Shown in pieces: positions 42,261 to 51,045 of a stretch of DNA of 64,000 bases. Both the position numbers and the translations under genes were made by a program. The notes under the pieces are model-generated. The model saw only the letters and a list, made by a program, of their open reading frames with translations. It did no database searches and was not told the origin of the DNA. This DNA is from Streptomyces piniterrae (GTDB lineage Bacteria; Actinomycetota; Actinomycetes; Streptomycetales; Streptomycetaceae). How positions within the stretch are numbered: the first letter of the stretch is position 1; the number at the start of each line of letters is the position of its first letter. The stretch spans positions 620,001-684,000 of the forward strand of contig NZ_SUMB01000004.1 in the NCBI RefSeq assembly GCF_005048155.1, given 5' to 3'.

Positions 42261-43162
42261 TGCGTACCGTACGGATATTGACGAGCCTGCTGCTGGTGGG
42301 CGGCGGCATCTTCGGCGCCGTGGGCACTGCCGCGGCGGACGACCCCTCGGACGCCCCTTCGGACAGCGGCGCGTCGGGGAGCCCGAGTCCCGGCGCGAGC
42401 GACGGCGCCAACGGCCCGACCGAGGCGGGCACGTCCTTCCGCACCGCGGCCAAAATGAAGCCGGACCAGCGGGCCGTGGCCGACGCGTCCACCGGCGACT
42501 ACCTCTACTGGACGCTCCCTCTGGACAGCGGTCAACGCGCCACGGTGAAGGCCAAGGTGAAGCTGCCGGAGACCGCCCGGCACGGTGCCGCCACCTGGCA
42601 GCTCGACGTATATGACGGGCTGCGCCGCCGGCAGGCGTGCACCTACGGCGCGCAGAGCAGGGCGGCCGCCAAGGACGCCGGCTCCGTGGAGCTGTCCTGC
42701 ACGCTGCGCCCGGTGCGCGCCTGGGCCGATCAGTGGGCGAACGATCCGCTGCCGGGCAGCTATTACGTGCGTCTGACGGTCGTCGACCTGCCGCAGGAGG
42801 ACCTCGGCCTGCCGGTGCACGCCGAGGTCGAGGCCACCGCGACCGACGCGGGCGGCGGCCAGGCGGTGGACGGTGCGCTCGCCGCTCCGTTGGTGCCGGG
42901 CATCGGCGCCCACACCGGCGCGGCACAGCCGGAGGGCAGCGGATCGCCGTCCGCCGACGGCGAGGCACAGGAAGACGAGGACGGTACGGCGAAGCAGTCC
43001 GCCGCCCTCGGCGAGCCGGACGGCGGCTGGTCCTCCGGCTGGTGGTCCGACCGCTGGATCTGGACCGCGGCGGGCGGGCTGCTCGCCGCTCTCGCGGGCA
43101 TCGCGGGCTACTCGGTCACGCGGGGATCCGGTCGCCCGTCGCGGGTGCCGCCGGGCGCCTGA
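42260..43162 (+). CDS. Secreted protein with C-terminal anchor, partner of the VWA protein
   Basis: A 300-residue protein with signal peptide MRTVRILTSLLLVGGGIFGAVGTAAA, a Ser/Asp/Gly-rich linker (28-60), a beta-rich domain at about 65-200 (YLYWTLPLDSGQRATVKAKVKLP, WQLDVYDGLRRRQACTYG, PGSYYVRLTVVDLP), an acidic Ala/Gly linker and a membrane helix (WIWTAAGGLLAALAGIAGYSV). The start overlaps the VWA stop by one base and uses GGAGG 8 nt upstream. The domain resembles the non-VWA half of the upstream protein, suggesting duplication of a fold. Family unrecognised. Confidence 0.7.
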   Translation: MRTVRILTSLLLVGGGIFGAVGTAAADDPSDAPSDSGASGSPSPGASDGANGPTEAGTSFRTAAKMKPDQRAVADASTGDYLYWTLPLDSGQRATVKAKVKLPETARHGAATWQLDVYDGLRRRQACTYGAQSRAAAKDAGSVELSCTLRPVRAWADQWANDPLPGSYYVRLTVVDLPQEDLGLPVHAEVEATATDAGGGQAVDGALAAPLVPGIGAHTGAAQPEGSGSPSADGEAQEDEDGTAKQSAALGEPDGGWSSGWWSDRWIWTAAGGLLAALAGIAGYSVTRGSGRPSRVPPGA

Positions 43163-43217
43163 CAGGGGGGAGCGGCCGCGGCCCGCGCGCCGCGGCCGCT
43201 CCCGTCACGCACCCGAC

Positions 43218-43264
43218 CGTCAACTAACGGTTGACGCCCGCCCATCGTCAACCTACCGTTGACG
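43218..43264 (+). promoter_or_regulatory. Twin 19-bp palindromes and promoter of the HTH-ClpN gene
   Basis: CGTCAACTAACGGTTGACG (43218-43236) and CGTCAACCTACCGTTGACG (43246-43264) are both CGTCAAC-N5-GTTGACG. A sigma-70-like promoter is built into them: -35 TTGACG (43231-43236), 17-bp spacer, -10 TACCGT (43254-43259), with the ATG at 43266, so the transcript is leaderless. One palindrome covers the -35 and the other covers the -10 and start point, the classic layout of a repressor acting on its own gene. Confidence 0.75.
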
Positions 43265-43265
43265 C

Positions 43266-43985
43266 ATGACGAAACCAGTCCAAGTGACGAACCCCGTCCG
43301 CCTCGACGACCTCATCGAGGCCATCAAGAAGGTTCATTCCGACGCCCTCGACCAGCTCTCCGACGCGGTCATCGCCGCGGACCACCTCGGTGACGTCGCC
43401 GACCATCTGATCGGTCACTTCGTGGACCAGGCACGACGCTCGGGCGCCTCCTGGACGGACATCGGCAGGAGCATGGGCGTCTCCAAGCAGGCCGCCCAGA
43501 AGCGATTCGTCCCGAAGGACCCCGGCCCGTCCGCGGCCCTCGACCCCAGCCAGGGATTCGGCCGGTTCACCGATCGGGCCCGGAACGTCGTGGTGGCCTC
43601 ACAGAAAGAGGCCCGGGATGCGGGGAACGACGAAATCCGCACCGAACACGTGGTGTTGGGGCTCCTCTGCGAACCCGAAGCGGTCGCCGCGAAGGTGATC
43701 ACGACACAGGGCGTGACGCTGGACGCCGTACGGGAGGCGGCCACGGCGACGCTGCCCGCGGCGGCGGAGCAGGTGCCCCACCTCATTCCGTTCGACACAC
43801 AGGCCCGCAAGGCGCTGGAGCTGACCTTCCGGGAGGCCGTGCGGCTGGCCCACAACTACGTCGGGACCGAGCACATCCTGCTCGCCCTGCTGGAACTCGA
43901 GGACGGCCAGGGCACACTGGCCGGACTCGGGATCGAAAAGGCGGCCACGGAAGCACACATCGCGGAGGTGCTGGGCGAAGCCTGA
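43266..43985 (+). CDS. Helix-turn-helix / double Clp-N domain regulator
   Basis: A 239-residue fusion. Residues 1-85 form a helical DNA-binding unit ending in ASWTDIGRSMGVSKQAAQKRF, a helix-turn-helix. Residues 98-239 are two Clp repeat (N) motifs: FTDRARNVVVASQKEARDAGNDEIRTEHVVLGLLCEPE and ARKALELTFREAVRLAHNYVGTEHILLALLELE, the substrate/adaptor-binding part of ClpA/ClpC. No AAA+ ATPase is present. It may therefore be a transcription factor that senses proteolysis adaptors or damaged-protein tags through Clp-N. Twin palindromes directly before the start point to autoregulation. A hairpin terminator follows. Confidence 0.85.
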   Translation: MTKPVQVTNPVRLDDLIEAIKKVHSDALDQLSDAVIAADHLGDVADHLIGHFVDQARRSGASWTDIGRSMGVSKQAAQKRFVPKDPGPSAALDPSQGFGRFTDRARNVVVASQKEARDAGNDEIRTEHVVLGLLCEPEAVAAKVITTQGVTLDAVREAATATLPAAAEQVPHLIPFDTQARKALELTFREAVRLAHNYVGTEHILLALLELEDGQGTLAGLGIEKAATEAHIAEVLGEA

Positions 43986-44000
43986 CGCGGTCGCACGAAG

Positions 44001-44029
44001 GGGCTGGTCACCTCGCCGGTGACCAGCCC
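44001..44029. terminator. Bidirectional hairpin terminator
   Basis: GGGCTGGTCACC and GGTGACCAGCCC form a perfect 12-bp stem with loop TCGCC, 15 bp after the HTH-ClpN stop and 24 bp from the end of the convergent methyltransferase gene. Confidence 0.8.
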
Positions 44030-44053
44030 TCGCCGGGCGGGGTCGCCGGTCGA

Positions 44054-44911
44054 TCACCCCACCGCCCCCACCGCCAGCAACGCCGAATGCGGCAACACCA
44101 GCCGCCCGTCCGCCTCCATGAACTCCTCGGCCAGCACGCCCAGTTGATGCCTGATCCGCTCGATCACCGCAGGGGGCTGGCTGATCACGATCTGGCCGAT
44201 GGACGCCACTCCGGCGGCCGGGCCGCGCCACCACTCCTCGATCGTCGTGCGGTGGTTCCAGGACAGCTGCCGGCAGGTCACCTCAGCCAGGTCCGCGGCG
44301 CGCAGCAGCGTCGCGAGGCCGTGTGCGGTCCGCGGGAAGTCGTCCTCCGGAGCGAGGGTGGGCAGATGCGCGGGGCGGACCGCACCGGCCGCCTGTACGG
44401 CGCGGCCGAGGAGCGCCTGGCCCGGCGCGGCGGGGGCCGCCCAGATCGTCAGCGCGATACGGCCGCCCGGCGCGGTCACCCGGCGCAGTTCGCGGAGCGC
44501 CGCCGCGGGCCGCCCGACGTGGTTGAGGACGAAGTTCCCGATGACGGCGTCGAACTCCCCGTCGGGGAAGGGGAGATGCGGCAGGGCGGCGGTACGGACG
44601 TCCGCGTCGGGGACCGCGCGGGCGGCACTCCGGACCATCTCCGGTTCGGCGTCCACGGCGGTCACCCGTGCCGCGCGGGCGCGGGCCGCCGCGGCGACCG
44701 AGCCCGTCCCCGTCCCGACGTCCAGCACGCGGGTGCCCTCGCCGACCCCGGCCGCGTCCAGCAGTCGCGGAACCGGGTACGCGCAGAGCCTGGCGAACCC
44801 GGCCGCGTACGCCTCCGCGCTCCCCGCCCACGTACGTCGCTCGCTCTCGTCAAATGGCGTTTCCGGCACCGCTGCCCTTCCCTCGTCCACTGTCACCCAC
44901 TCGCGCCCCAT
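44054..44911 (-). CDS. Class I SAM-dependent methyltransferase
   Basis: UbiE/Coq5-like small-molecule methyltransferase of 285 residues: motif I RVLDVGTGTGSVAAAARARA (about 61-80), acidic VDAEPEM, motif II ALPHLPFPDGEFDAVIGNFVLNHVG (about 109-133), and APGGRIALTIWAAP. Substrate unknown. ATG at 44911 has GGAG 6-7 nt upstream; an in-frame GTG at 44869 with GGAAGG 7 nt upstream is an equally good start and would remove 14 residues not belonging to the fold. Stands alone on the minus strand. Confidence 0.85.
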   Translation of the reverse strand: MGREWVTVDEGRAAVPETPFDESERRTWAGSAEAYAAGFARLCAYPVPRLLDAAGVGEGTRVLDVGTGTGSVAAAARARAARVTAVDAEPEMVRSAARAVPDADVRTAALPHLPFPDGEFDAVIGNFVLNHVGRPAAALRELRRVTAPGGRIALTIWAAPAAPGQALLGRAVQAAGAVRPAHLPTLAPEDDFPRTAHGLATLLRAADLAEVTCRQLSWNHRTTIEEWWRGPAAGVASIGQIVISQPPAVIERIRHQLGVLAEEFMEADGRLVLPHSALLAVGAVG

Positions 44912-45134
44912 GCCTCGCTCCGCGTCTCGCCCCGCCTCTCACCCACATGGATGGATGAACGGCCGGAGGTAGAGGTTCCGCCGAGCGTTGCCCGAGCGCC
45001 GTCCGGGCGCGGTACGGGTGCGGTACGGGTGCGGACCCCGCGCCCGCCAATTCCCTTGGCCGCGGCGGGAGTCGACCCGCACGGCAAGCGCGCCGTCTCG
45101 GCCATGCCGGTCGACGTCGACTCGACCCCGTGAT

Positions 45135-45175
45135 GTTACCCAGCCGTAACCTACCGACGGGTTACCACGGGTAAG
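45135..45175. promoter_or_regulatory. GTTAC-N6-GTAAC operator candidate and a weaker second copy
   Basis: GTTAC-CCAGCC-GTAAC (45135-45150) is a 16-bp palindrome; GTTAC-CACGG-GTAAG (45161-45175) is an imperfect copy 26 bp on. They sit about 100-135 bp before the S15-like hydrolase gene, in its likely promoter region; the rest of that 360-bp spacer shows no gene. Probably recognised by a dimeric repressor not encoded here. Confidence 0.45.
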
Positions 45176-45271
45176 TGGCGGACCTTAATCTCCAGTTAAC
45201 ACGGGCCGACCGGACGCCCCTCCTGTCTTCGGACAGCGTCCGACCGGCCCGCTTCGAGATCTGGAGAGAAG

Positions 45272-46873
45272 ATGACGCCCTCCCGCACGACTTTGCGCGC
45301 CTCGATCGGCACCGTCTCCGCGGCGGTGCTCGCCACCACGGTTCTCACCGGCGCACCGGCAACCGCCGGGGCCACGACAGCGGCATCCCCCACTTCAGCC
45401 GCCTCCGCCGCCACCGCATCCGTGAAGTTCGTCGACATCAAGGGCGACGGCGGAACCATCCTCAAGGCGAATGTCTTCACCCCCGCCGGCGCCGACGGGA
45501 CCCGGCGGTACCCGGTCATCGTGCTGCCCACCAGTTGGGCGATGCCGCAGGTCGAATACATGGCGCAGGCCAAGAAGCTGGCCGACTCGGGCTATGTGGT
45601 CGTGGGATACAACTCGCGCGGATTCTGGCAGTCCGGCGGACAGATCGAGACGGCAGGACCCGAGGACATCGCCGATGCGTCGAAGGTCATCGACTGGGCG
45701 CTGGCCCACACCCCGGCCGATCCGCAGAAGGTCGGCATGGGCGGTGTTTCGTACGGTGCCGGCATCAGCCTGCTGGCGTCCGCGTTCGACAAGCGGATCA
45801 AGGCGGTGGCGGCGCTCAGCGGCTGGGCCGACCTCATTGGCTCGATCTACAGCGGCCGTACGCAGCACCTCCAGGCTGCGGCGATGCTCGGCGGCGCCGG
45901 TGCGCTGACCGGCCGCCCCAGCCCCGAACTCCAGGGCGTTCTCAAGGACTTCCTCACCTCGAACCTGTCCAAGGAAGACGAGATGATCGCCTGGGGGAAG
46001 AAGCGCTCGCCCGCCACCTATCTCGACAAGATCAACGCCAACGGTGCGGCGATCATGCTCGGCAACGCATGGGGCGATTCGCTGTTCCCGCCCAATCAGT
46101 ACGCCGACTTCTACGAGAAGCTGAAGGGCCCCAAGCGGCTGGAATTCCGTCCGGGCGACCACGCCACGGCCGAAGGGCTCGGACTGCTGGGACTGCCCAA
46201 TGACACCTGGACGAACACCAAGCGGTGGTTCGACCACTACCTCAAGGGCACGGACAACGGAATCGACCGCGAATCGCCGGTACTCCTCAAGTCCCGTTCC
46301 ACCGGCGCGTACGAGGGTTACAAGAGCTGGAAGGATGTGCCGTCGGCGCACCGGAGGATCGAGCTCAACGACACCCGGCGCATTCACACGAATCTCGACT
46401 CGGGCGCGAATGGCGGGCTGATTTTCCTCTCCAGCATGCTGGACCAGTTCCTGAGGCTCCCACCGATGGCCTCGGTTCCGCTGCTGCCCCGTTCACTGGC
46501 CGCCGTCTGGCAATCGGAGCGCTACGAGACCGAGCAGCGGGTCCGTGGCACAACGCGGCTGCACACCACCGTGACCAGCACCGCGGAGAGCGGCACCGGC
46601 ATCGCGTATCTCTATGACGTCGGCCCGCTCGGCCTCGGCAGGCTGGTCTCGCACGCACCGTTCACTTTCCACGGAAAGACGCCGAACCAACCGTTCGGAG
46701 TGGACCTGGAATTGTTCTCCACGGCCTATGACGTACCGGCCGGGCACCGGCTCGCGGTGGTCGTGGACTCCGTCGATCCGCTGTATATCGAGCACAATCC
46801 GATGGGCGCCCGGCTGACATTCTCTTCCCCGGCGGACGACCCGTCGTATGTGTCGGTACCGGTGCGCGACTAA
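45272..46873 (+). CDS. Secreted alpha/beta-hydrolase of the S15 / Xaa-Pro dipeptidyl-peptidase type
   Basis: A 533-residue secreted enzyme. Signal peptide (1-33, ending near APATAGA), then an S15-like alpha/beta hydrolase: nucleophile Ser160 in MGGVSYGAG, Asp in LGNAWGDSLFP and His in RPGDHA; a C-terminal beta-rich domain (about 350-533: HTTVTSTAESGTGIAYLYDVGPLG, HRLAVVVDSVDPLY) matches the jelly-roll of S15/CocE proteins. It could be an X-prolyl peptidase or a CocE-type ester/acyl hydrolase. GGAG 5 nt ahead of ATG. Possible operators lie upstream. Confidence 0.82.
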   Translation: MTPSRTTLRASIGTVSAAVLATTVLTGAPATAGATTAASPTSAASAATASVKFVDIKGDGGTILKANVFTPAGADGTRRYPVIVLPTSWAMPQVEYMAQAKKLADSGYVVVGYNSRGFWQSGGQIETAGPEDIADASKVIDWALAHTPADPQKVGMGGVSYGAGISLLASAFDKRIKAVAALSGWADLIGSIYSGRTQHLQAAAMLGGAGALTGRPSPELQGVLKDFLTSNLSKEDEMIAWGKKRSPATYLDKINANGAAIMLGNAWGDSLFPPNQYADFYEKLKGPKRLEFRPGDHATAEGLGLLGLPNDTWTNTKRWFDHYLKGTDNGIDRESPVLLKSRSTGAYEGYKSWKDVPSAHRRIELNDTRRIHTNLDSGANGGLIFLSSMLDQFLRLPPMASVPLLPRSLAAVWQSERYETEQRVRGTTRLHTTVTSTAESGTGIAYLYDVGPLGLGRLVSHAPFTFHGKTPNQPFGVDLELFSTAYDVPAGHRLAVVVDSVDPLYIEHNPMGARLTFSSPADDPSYVSVPVRD

Positions 46874-47123
46874 GACCGGCGCATACGTTCCGCACGCAGA
46901 TTTCGTACGCGGTCGTATGCGGGTTCTGCGCGGCCTGGGCCACCCGAGGCCCGGGCCGCGCCGCCCCCACCACCCCCACGCTTGATACGCACCTGACAGG
47001 CTCCACCCGGGCATCGCACCTCGGCACGGAGTAACGGACCCCTCACTCTCTGTGTATGGTCGGCACTTGTAGTGAGTTCCGTTCGGCGGGAACCCCAACG
47101 CCCTCCCTGCTCAGGAGACCTGC

Positions 47124-49025
47124 ATGCCCGAAGCACAGGTGAAGCCGCGCACCATCCCCCGCCCGCGCCGCCCGTTATTCGCGGCGACCACCGGCACTTC
47201 GCCCGGCCATCCCTCCGGGCTGACCGTCGCCCCTGACCCGTTGCGGTTGACGATCGACAACGTGAGCGAGCATCCGGCGCCCCGCCGGGGCGTACGGCTC
47301 ACGCTCAGGGCGCCGTACGGGGCGACCGAGCCCATCGAGGCCACCGTCTCCAGCACCCGGCGCTGCACCGTAGGCCTCCGTGAGGACCTCTCCGACCAGG
47401 CACGGGCGGTCGTGGTGACGGTCCGTGAGGCGGAGCCGGCCGAGGTGTGGGTGGCCCCGTGCGAGGCCGGTCCTCCGAACGAACCCGGTGCTCATATCGA
47501 CGTCGGCACCGACCAGGGCACGACGCGGGCCGAGGTCTGGATCGAGCCGATCGGCGGCCAGTGGCTCCCGGCCGGCTTCCATAATCGGAAACTGGACCTT
47601 GTCCCGCGCCCACCGGTCCCGGCAACGCATCCGGAGACCCTTCCCCTCGATATCACCTCGCCGACCGTGAACGATGTCGTCATGCCCTCGGCCATGCCGC
47701 CGAACTTGAATCTCTTTCCCGGCGTTCACCTCCACGGTCCGGCCAAGCGGCCCCAGTGGAAGATGCTCAAACCGGAAGGGCGGACATCCGTCCGGCGCTG
47801 GTATCCGAGCGTGACCACCCTCCCGGACGGACGGATGCTCATCACCTCCGGCAGCCGGAACGTATTCCTCGGCAGGCCGGGCATCGGCAACGATCCGGGG
47901 GCGGGTTATTGGGACCTCATCAACAATGACTACGAGATCTACGACCCGGAAAAGAACGTACGCGGCGGCCGTGCGATGGGCAGGCCCTATCCGGACCTCA
48001 TCGACGACGCGGCCCTGCGGAAGAAGCTCCCCCGGGCCCGGCTCGCCACTTATCCGGCCGTCTTCGTCCTGCCGAAGGGCGACCGGGAAACGGTGCTGGC
48101 GCTCGTCGAGATGAACCGGACCTGGCTGTACGAATACCTCCCCGACCGCAAGCCGCCGCTCAAGCGGGCACCGGGCTGGCGCACCATGGCCGGCCGCGGC
48201 TCGCGCAGTTATCCGACGGCCGGCTCGGCGGTGCTGCTGCCCTTCACGGACGGCGATGCCGCGATGCGGCTTTTCGTGGTGGGCGGCCAGCATGAGTCCC
48301 GTACCGAGCACCGTGCCACGGAGCGGTTCGGGGACGGCACCGCGACCGCCGAAATCCTGCGTATCGACACGGCGGAGTCGCTGACCAAGGTGGGCAACTG
48401 GCATTACACCAAGCGCCCGTTGCGCCGGCCGCGACTGTTGTGCGACGCCACCCTCCTCGCCGACGGCAATGTCCTCATCAGCGGCGGCGCGGAACAGGGC
48501 CGCTGCAGCCGGGGCAACAAGGGGGTTTATGAAGCCGAGTTGTTCGATACCGAGTCCGAGGAATTCCAGCCCGTGGCCTCCGGCACCACCGACCGCCGAT
48601 TCCACTCGACGGCGCTGCTTCAGCCCGACGGGACCGTGCTCAAGGCAGGCAGCACCGGCGGATTCGAAGCGGAGCGTTACTTCCCGGCGTATCTGTGGCG
48701 CGGTCCCCGGCCCACCGTGTTCTCGGACGGCCGGCTGGCGCTGACGTACGACGGGGAATTCACCGTCACCGCCAAGGGCGCCAACCTGAGCCGGCCCCGG
48801 CTCGCGATCGTCCGTCTCGGCTCCCCAGCGCACGGCAGTGACACCGGCCAGCGATTCATCTGGCTCCAGGTGACCGGCTACGACGAGCGGACCGGCAGGG
48901 TCAGGGCAAAGGCCCCGAAGAACCCGGCGGCGGCACCCCCGGGGGATTACTACTTCATCGTGGCGGACGATCTGAAGGTGCCCTCGGAGGCGCGGATCGT
49001 ACGGGTGGGCCCCGGGCCGAAATAG
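47124..49025 (+). CDS. Galactose-oxidase/glyoxal-oxidase-like beta-propeller protein with degenerate copper site
   Basis: A 633-residue protein. Residues 220-520 form Kelch-type propeller blades (RRWYPSVTTLPDGRMLITSG, LLCDATLLADGNVLISGG, RRFHSTALLQPDGTVLKAGS) and about 525-630 is the C-terminal early-set/DUF1929-like domain ending in PGDYYFIVADD. Tyr227 (WYP), His494 and His570 correspond to Cu ligands of galactose oxidase, but the second Tyr is Phe493 (FHS, codon TTC), and no Cys is found where the Tyr-Cys crosslink would need it. So radical oxidase activity is doubtful. Residues 1-200 are a family-specific beta-rich region. No signal peptide. AGGAG 6 nt upstream. Confidence 0.8.
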   Translation: MPEAQVKPRTIPRPRRPLFAATTGTSPGHPSGLTVAPDPLRLTIDNVSEHPAPRRGVRLTLRAPYGATEPIEATVSSTRRCTVGLREDLSDQARAVVVTVREAEPAEVWVAPCEAGPPNEPGAHIDVGTDQGTTRAEVWIEPIGGQWLPAGFHNRKLDLVPRPPVPATHPETLPLDITSPTVNDVVMPSAMPPNLNLFPGVHLHGPAKRPQWKMLKPEGRTSVRRWYPSVTTLPDGRMLITSGSRNVFLGRPGIGNDPGAGYWDLINNDYEIYDPEKNVRGGRAMGRPYPDLIDDAALRKKLPRARLATYPAVFVLPKGDRETVLALVEMNRTWLYEYLPDRKPPLKRAPGWRTMAGRGSRSYPTAGSAVLLPFTDGDAAMRLFVVGGQHESRTEHRATERFGDGTATAEILRIDTAESLTKVGNWHYTKRPLRRPRLLCDATLLADGNVLISGGAEQGRCSRGNKGVYEAELFDTESEEFQPVASGTTDRRFHSTALLQPDGTVLKAGSTGGFEAERYFPAYLWRGPRPTVFSDGRLALTYDGEFTVTAKGANLSRPRLAIVRLGSPAHGSDTGQRFIWLQVTGYDERTGRVRAKAPKNPAAAPPGDYYFIVADDLKVPSEARIVRVGPGPK

Positions 49026-49035
49026 CCCATAAGGC

Positions 49036-49500
49036 ATGATCGACGCCATGGGACATCCGCATCTGCCGACCACCGAGGCCGTCGTCACCGCGATCCGCGA
49101 GATCGCGGACGCCTACCGGCTGGAGCTGACCGTCACCGACGACATCGGCGCGGACCAGACCTCCCGCCGTACCGCGGCCGGTGCCTTCACGGTCCTGGAC
49201 CCGGACGGCTCGCTGCCGCACGAGGCCTTCGCCGAACTGGGCGGCTCCCCCGCCGTCACCGTCCAGGTGTTCCCGGAGGACGATGCGAAGATCACCGTCG
49301 ACGGGGTGGAGTTCCCGGACGTCCCCCGGGACGCGGTGCCGGCCTTTCTGCGGTCCGTGTACGGCGGGCTGGCGTATGTGAAACAGCGGGCCTTCCCACC
49401 GGGCCAGTGGCTGATCGTGCCGCTGCCGGGCGACGAGACGTACAAGGAGCTGATCTTCCGGGGCGGCCTCAGCCGGTGGCTCGCCCGCCGCATCCGCTGA
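49036..49500 (+). CDS. Small acidic hypothetical protein
   Basis: A 154-residue, acidic, soluble protein that I do not recognise. Pattern: N-terminal helix, central strands (AVTVQVFPEDDAKITVDGVEF) and a strand-rich end (QWLIVPLPGDETYKELIF), closing with a basic tail. ATG at 49036 or the in-frame ATG at 49048 could be used; no clear ribosome site, and it starts only 10 bp after the galactose-oxidase-like gene, so coupling to it is likely. Confidence 0.6.
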   Translation: MIDAMGHPHLPTTEAVVTAIREIADAYRLELTVTDDIGADQTSRRTAAGAFTVLDPDGSLPHEAFAELGGSPAVTVQVFPEDDAKITVDGVEFPDVPRDAVPAFLRSVYGGLAYVKQRAFPPGQWLIVPLPGDETYKELIFRGGLSRWLARRIR

Positions 49501-49519
49501 GCGCGGGCGGCGCGCACGC

Positions 49520-50386
49520 TCAGGCGGTCGGCGGCTGGTGGCCGCCCGGAAGCAGCGGGCCCGGTTCCGCGGCGGCCACCTCGACGGCCTCGACCTTGGG
49601 GTTGCGCTTCTGGCGCTTGGAAACCCAGTTGGCGAACCAGGACAGCAGCATGCACAGCCCGATGTAGATCGGCGAGATGACCATGACGACGGGGATGAAC
49701 GGCAGGCCGTAATTGAGGTTGGAGGCGATCAGCTTGCCGGCGTGCAGGAACTCGTCATAGGTGATCAGAAAGCCCAGCGAGGTGTCCTTCAGCGCCACCA
49801 CCAGCTGGCTGATGATCGCCGGCAGCATCGCGCGCACCCCTTGCGGCACCAGGACATGCGTCATGACCTGCGTCTTGCGCATGCCCAGTGAGTACGCCGC
49901 CTCCCGCTGCCCGCGCTCCACGGAGTTGACTCCGCTGCGGAAGACCTCGGCGAGCACCGAACCGTTGTAGAGGGTCAGCCCGGTGACCAGCGCGGGCAGC
50001 GGTTCGACCTTCAGCGCCACATAGACGAAGAAGATCATGACGAGGACGGGCATCGCGCGGAAGAACTCCACCACCAGGGTGCTCACCCAGCGGAGGGCCC
50101 GGTGCTCGGAGAGCCGGCCGGTCGCGAGCACCGCGCCCAGTGCCAGTGACAGCACCGCCGCGTAGGCGAACGCCTTGAGGGTGTTGCCCAGGCCGCGCAG
50201 CAGCAGTTCCTGAATTCCCTCGTAGGTGAAGGGATTCCATTTCACGGCGACGAACTGGCCGGTATCGAAGAGCAGGAAGATGATCCAGGCGACCAGAGCG
50301 ATGATCACGGCGCTGGCGGCGAGCCCGTAGAAGAGATGCCGCCGCCTGGTCCTCGGCCCCGGGATGTCGTAGAGGGCAGTGGTCAT
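49520..50386 (-). CDS. gluD: Glutamate/polar amino-acid ABC permease
   Basis: HisMQ-type inner-membrane permease of 288 residues, fourth gene of the uptake operon. Five to six helices and the EAA loop (FRSGVNSVERGQREAAYSLGMRKTQVM, about 158-184) that contacts the ATPase. A long charged C-terminal tail follows the last helix. The ATG overlaps the upstream permease stop by 4 bp (ATGA). Together with the upstream permease it forms the heterodimeric channel. Confidence 0.88.
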   Translation of the reverse strand: MTTALYDIPGPRTRRRHLFYGLAASAVIIALVAWIIFLLFDTGQFVAVKWNPFTYEGIQELLLRGLGNTLKAFAYAAVLSLALGAVLATGRLSEHRALRWVSTLVVEFFRAMPVLVMIFFVYVALKVEPLPALVTGLTLYNGSVLAEVFRSGVNSVERGQREAAYSLGMRKTQVMTHVLVPQGVRAMLPAIISQLVVALKDTSLGFLITYDEFLHAGKLIASNLNYGLPFIPVVMVISPIYIGLCMLLSWFANWVSKRQKRNPKVEAVEVAAAEPGPLLPGGHQPPTA

Positions 50387-51027
50387 CGGGCGACTCCGAA
50401 GTGCTTCTCCAGCAGGTTGAACACCGCGCTGATGGTCAGGGTCACGAGGAGATAGCCGACGGCGATCCAGACGAAGGTCCAGATGATGCTGTAGCCCATC
50501 TCGTTGAGCGGCTTGTAGACGCCGAGCAGTTCGACGACGCTGAACGATCCGGCGATCGCGGAGTTCTTGGCGAGCGCGATCAGGGTGGAGCCGATGGGCG
50601 GGATGACGGACCGGAACGCCTGCGGGAGGACCACGTCGCCGAGGGTCTGCGGGAACGTCATGCCCAGGCTGCGGGCCGCCTCGCCCTGCCCGACCGGCAC
50701 CGTGTTGATCCCGGAGCGCATCGCCTCGCAGATGAAGGCCGAGGTGTAGCAGCCCAGCGCGATGATCGCGAACAGTTTGAAGGGCAGCACCACCCCGAAG
50801 CGTGGCAGGCCCAGCACCACCGCGAAGAACAGCAGCGTCAGGGGCGTGTTGCGCAGCACCGTGACCCATGCCGTGCCGAAGGCCCGCAGGGATCTGACCG
50901 GCGCGACGCGGAAGGCCGCCATGACGAAGCCGAGGACGAGCGCCAGCACCGAGGCGTAGACGGTGAGTTCGACGGTGCCGAGCAGGCCGTCCCCGTAGAG
51001 GGAGAGGTTGTCGAGGAGAACGTTCAT
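50383..51027 (-). CDS. gluC: Glutamate/polar amino-acid ABC permease
   Basis: HisMQ-type permease of 214 residues: helices at about 13-37 and 60-80, EAA loop AMRSGINTVPVGQGEAARSLGMTFPQTL (about 104-131). It follows the binding-protein gene by 18 bp and overlaps the second permease gene. The gene order A-B-C-D and sizes match the gluABCD system of actinobacteria. Confidence 0.9.
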   Translation of the reverse strand: MNVLLDNLSLYGDGLLGTVELTVYASVLALVLGFVMAAFRVAPVRSLRAFGTAWVTVLRNTPLTLLFFAVVLGLPRFGVVLPFKLFAIIALGCYTSAFICEAMRSGINTVPVGQGEAARSLGMTFPQTLGDVVLPQAFRSVIPPIGSTLIALAKNSAIAGSFSVVELLGVYKPLNEMGYSIIWTFVWIAVGYLLVTLTISAVFNLLEKHFGVAR

Positions 51028-51045
51028 CGGTCAGGTCCTCATTCC

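Noticed and set aside
49497-49523. Hairpin CTGAGCG/CGCTCAG between convergent genes as a terminator
   Set aside because: Only 7 bp with a 13-nt loop; too weak to call.
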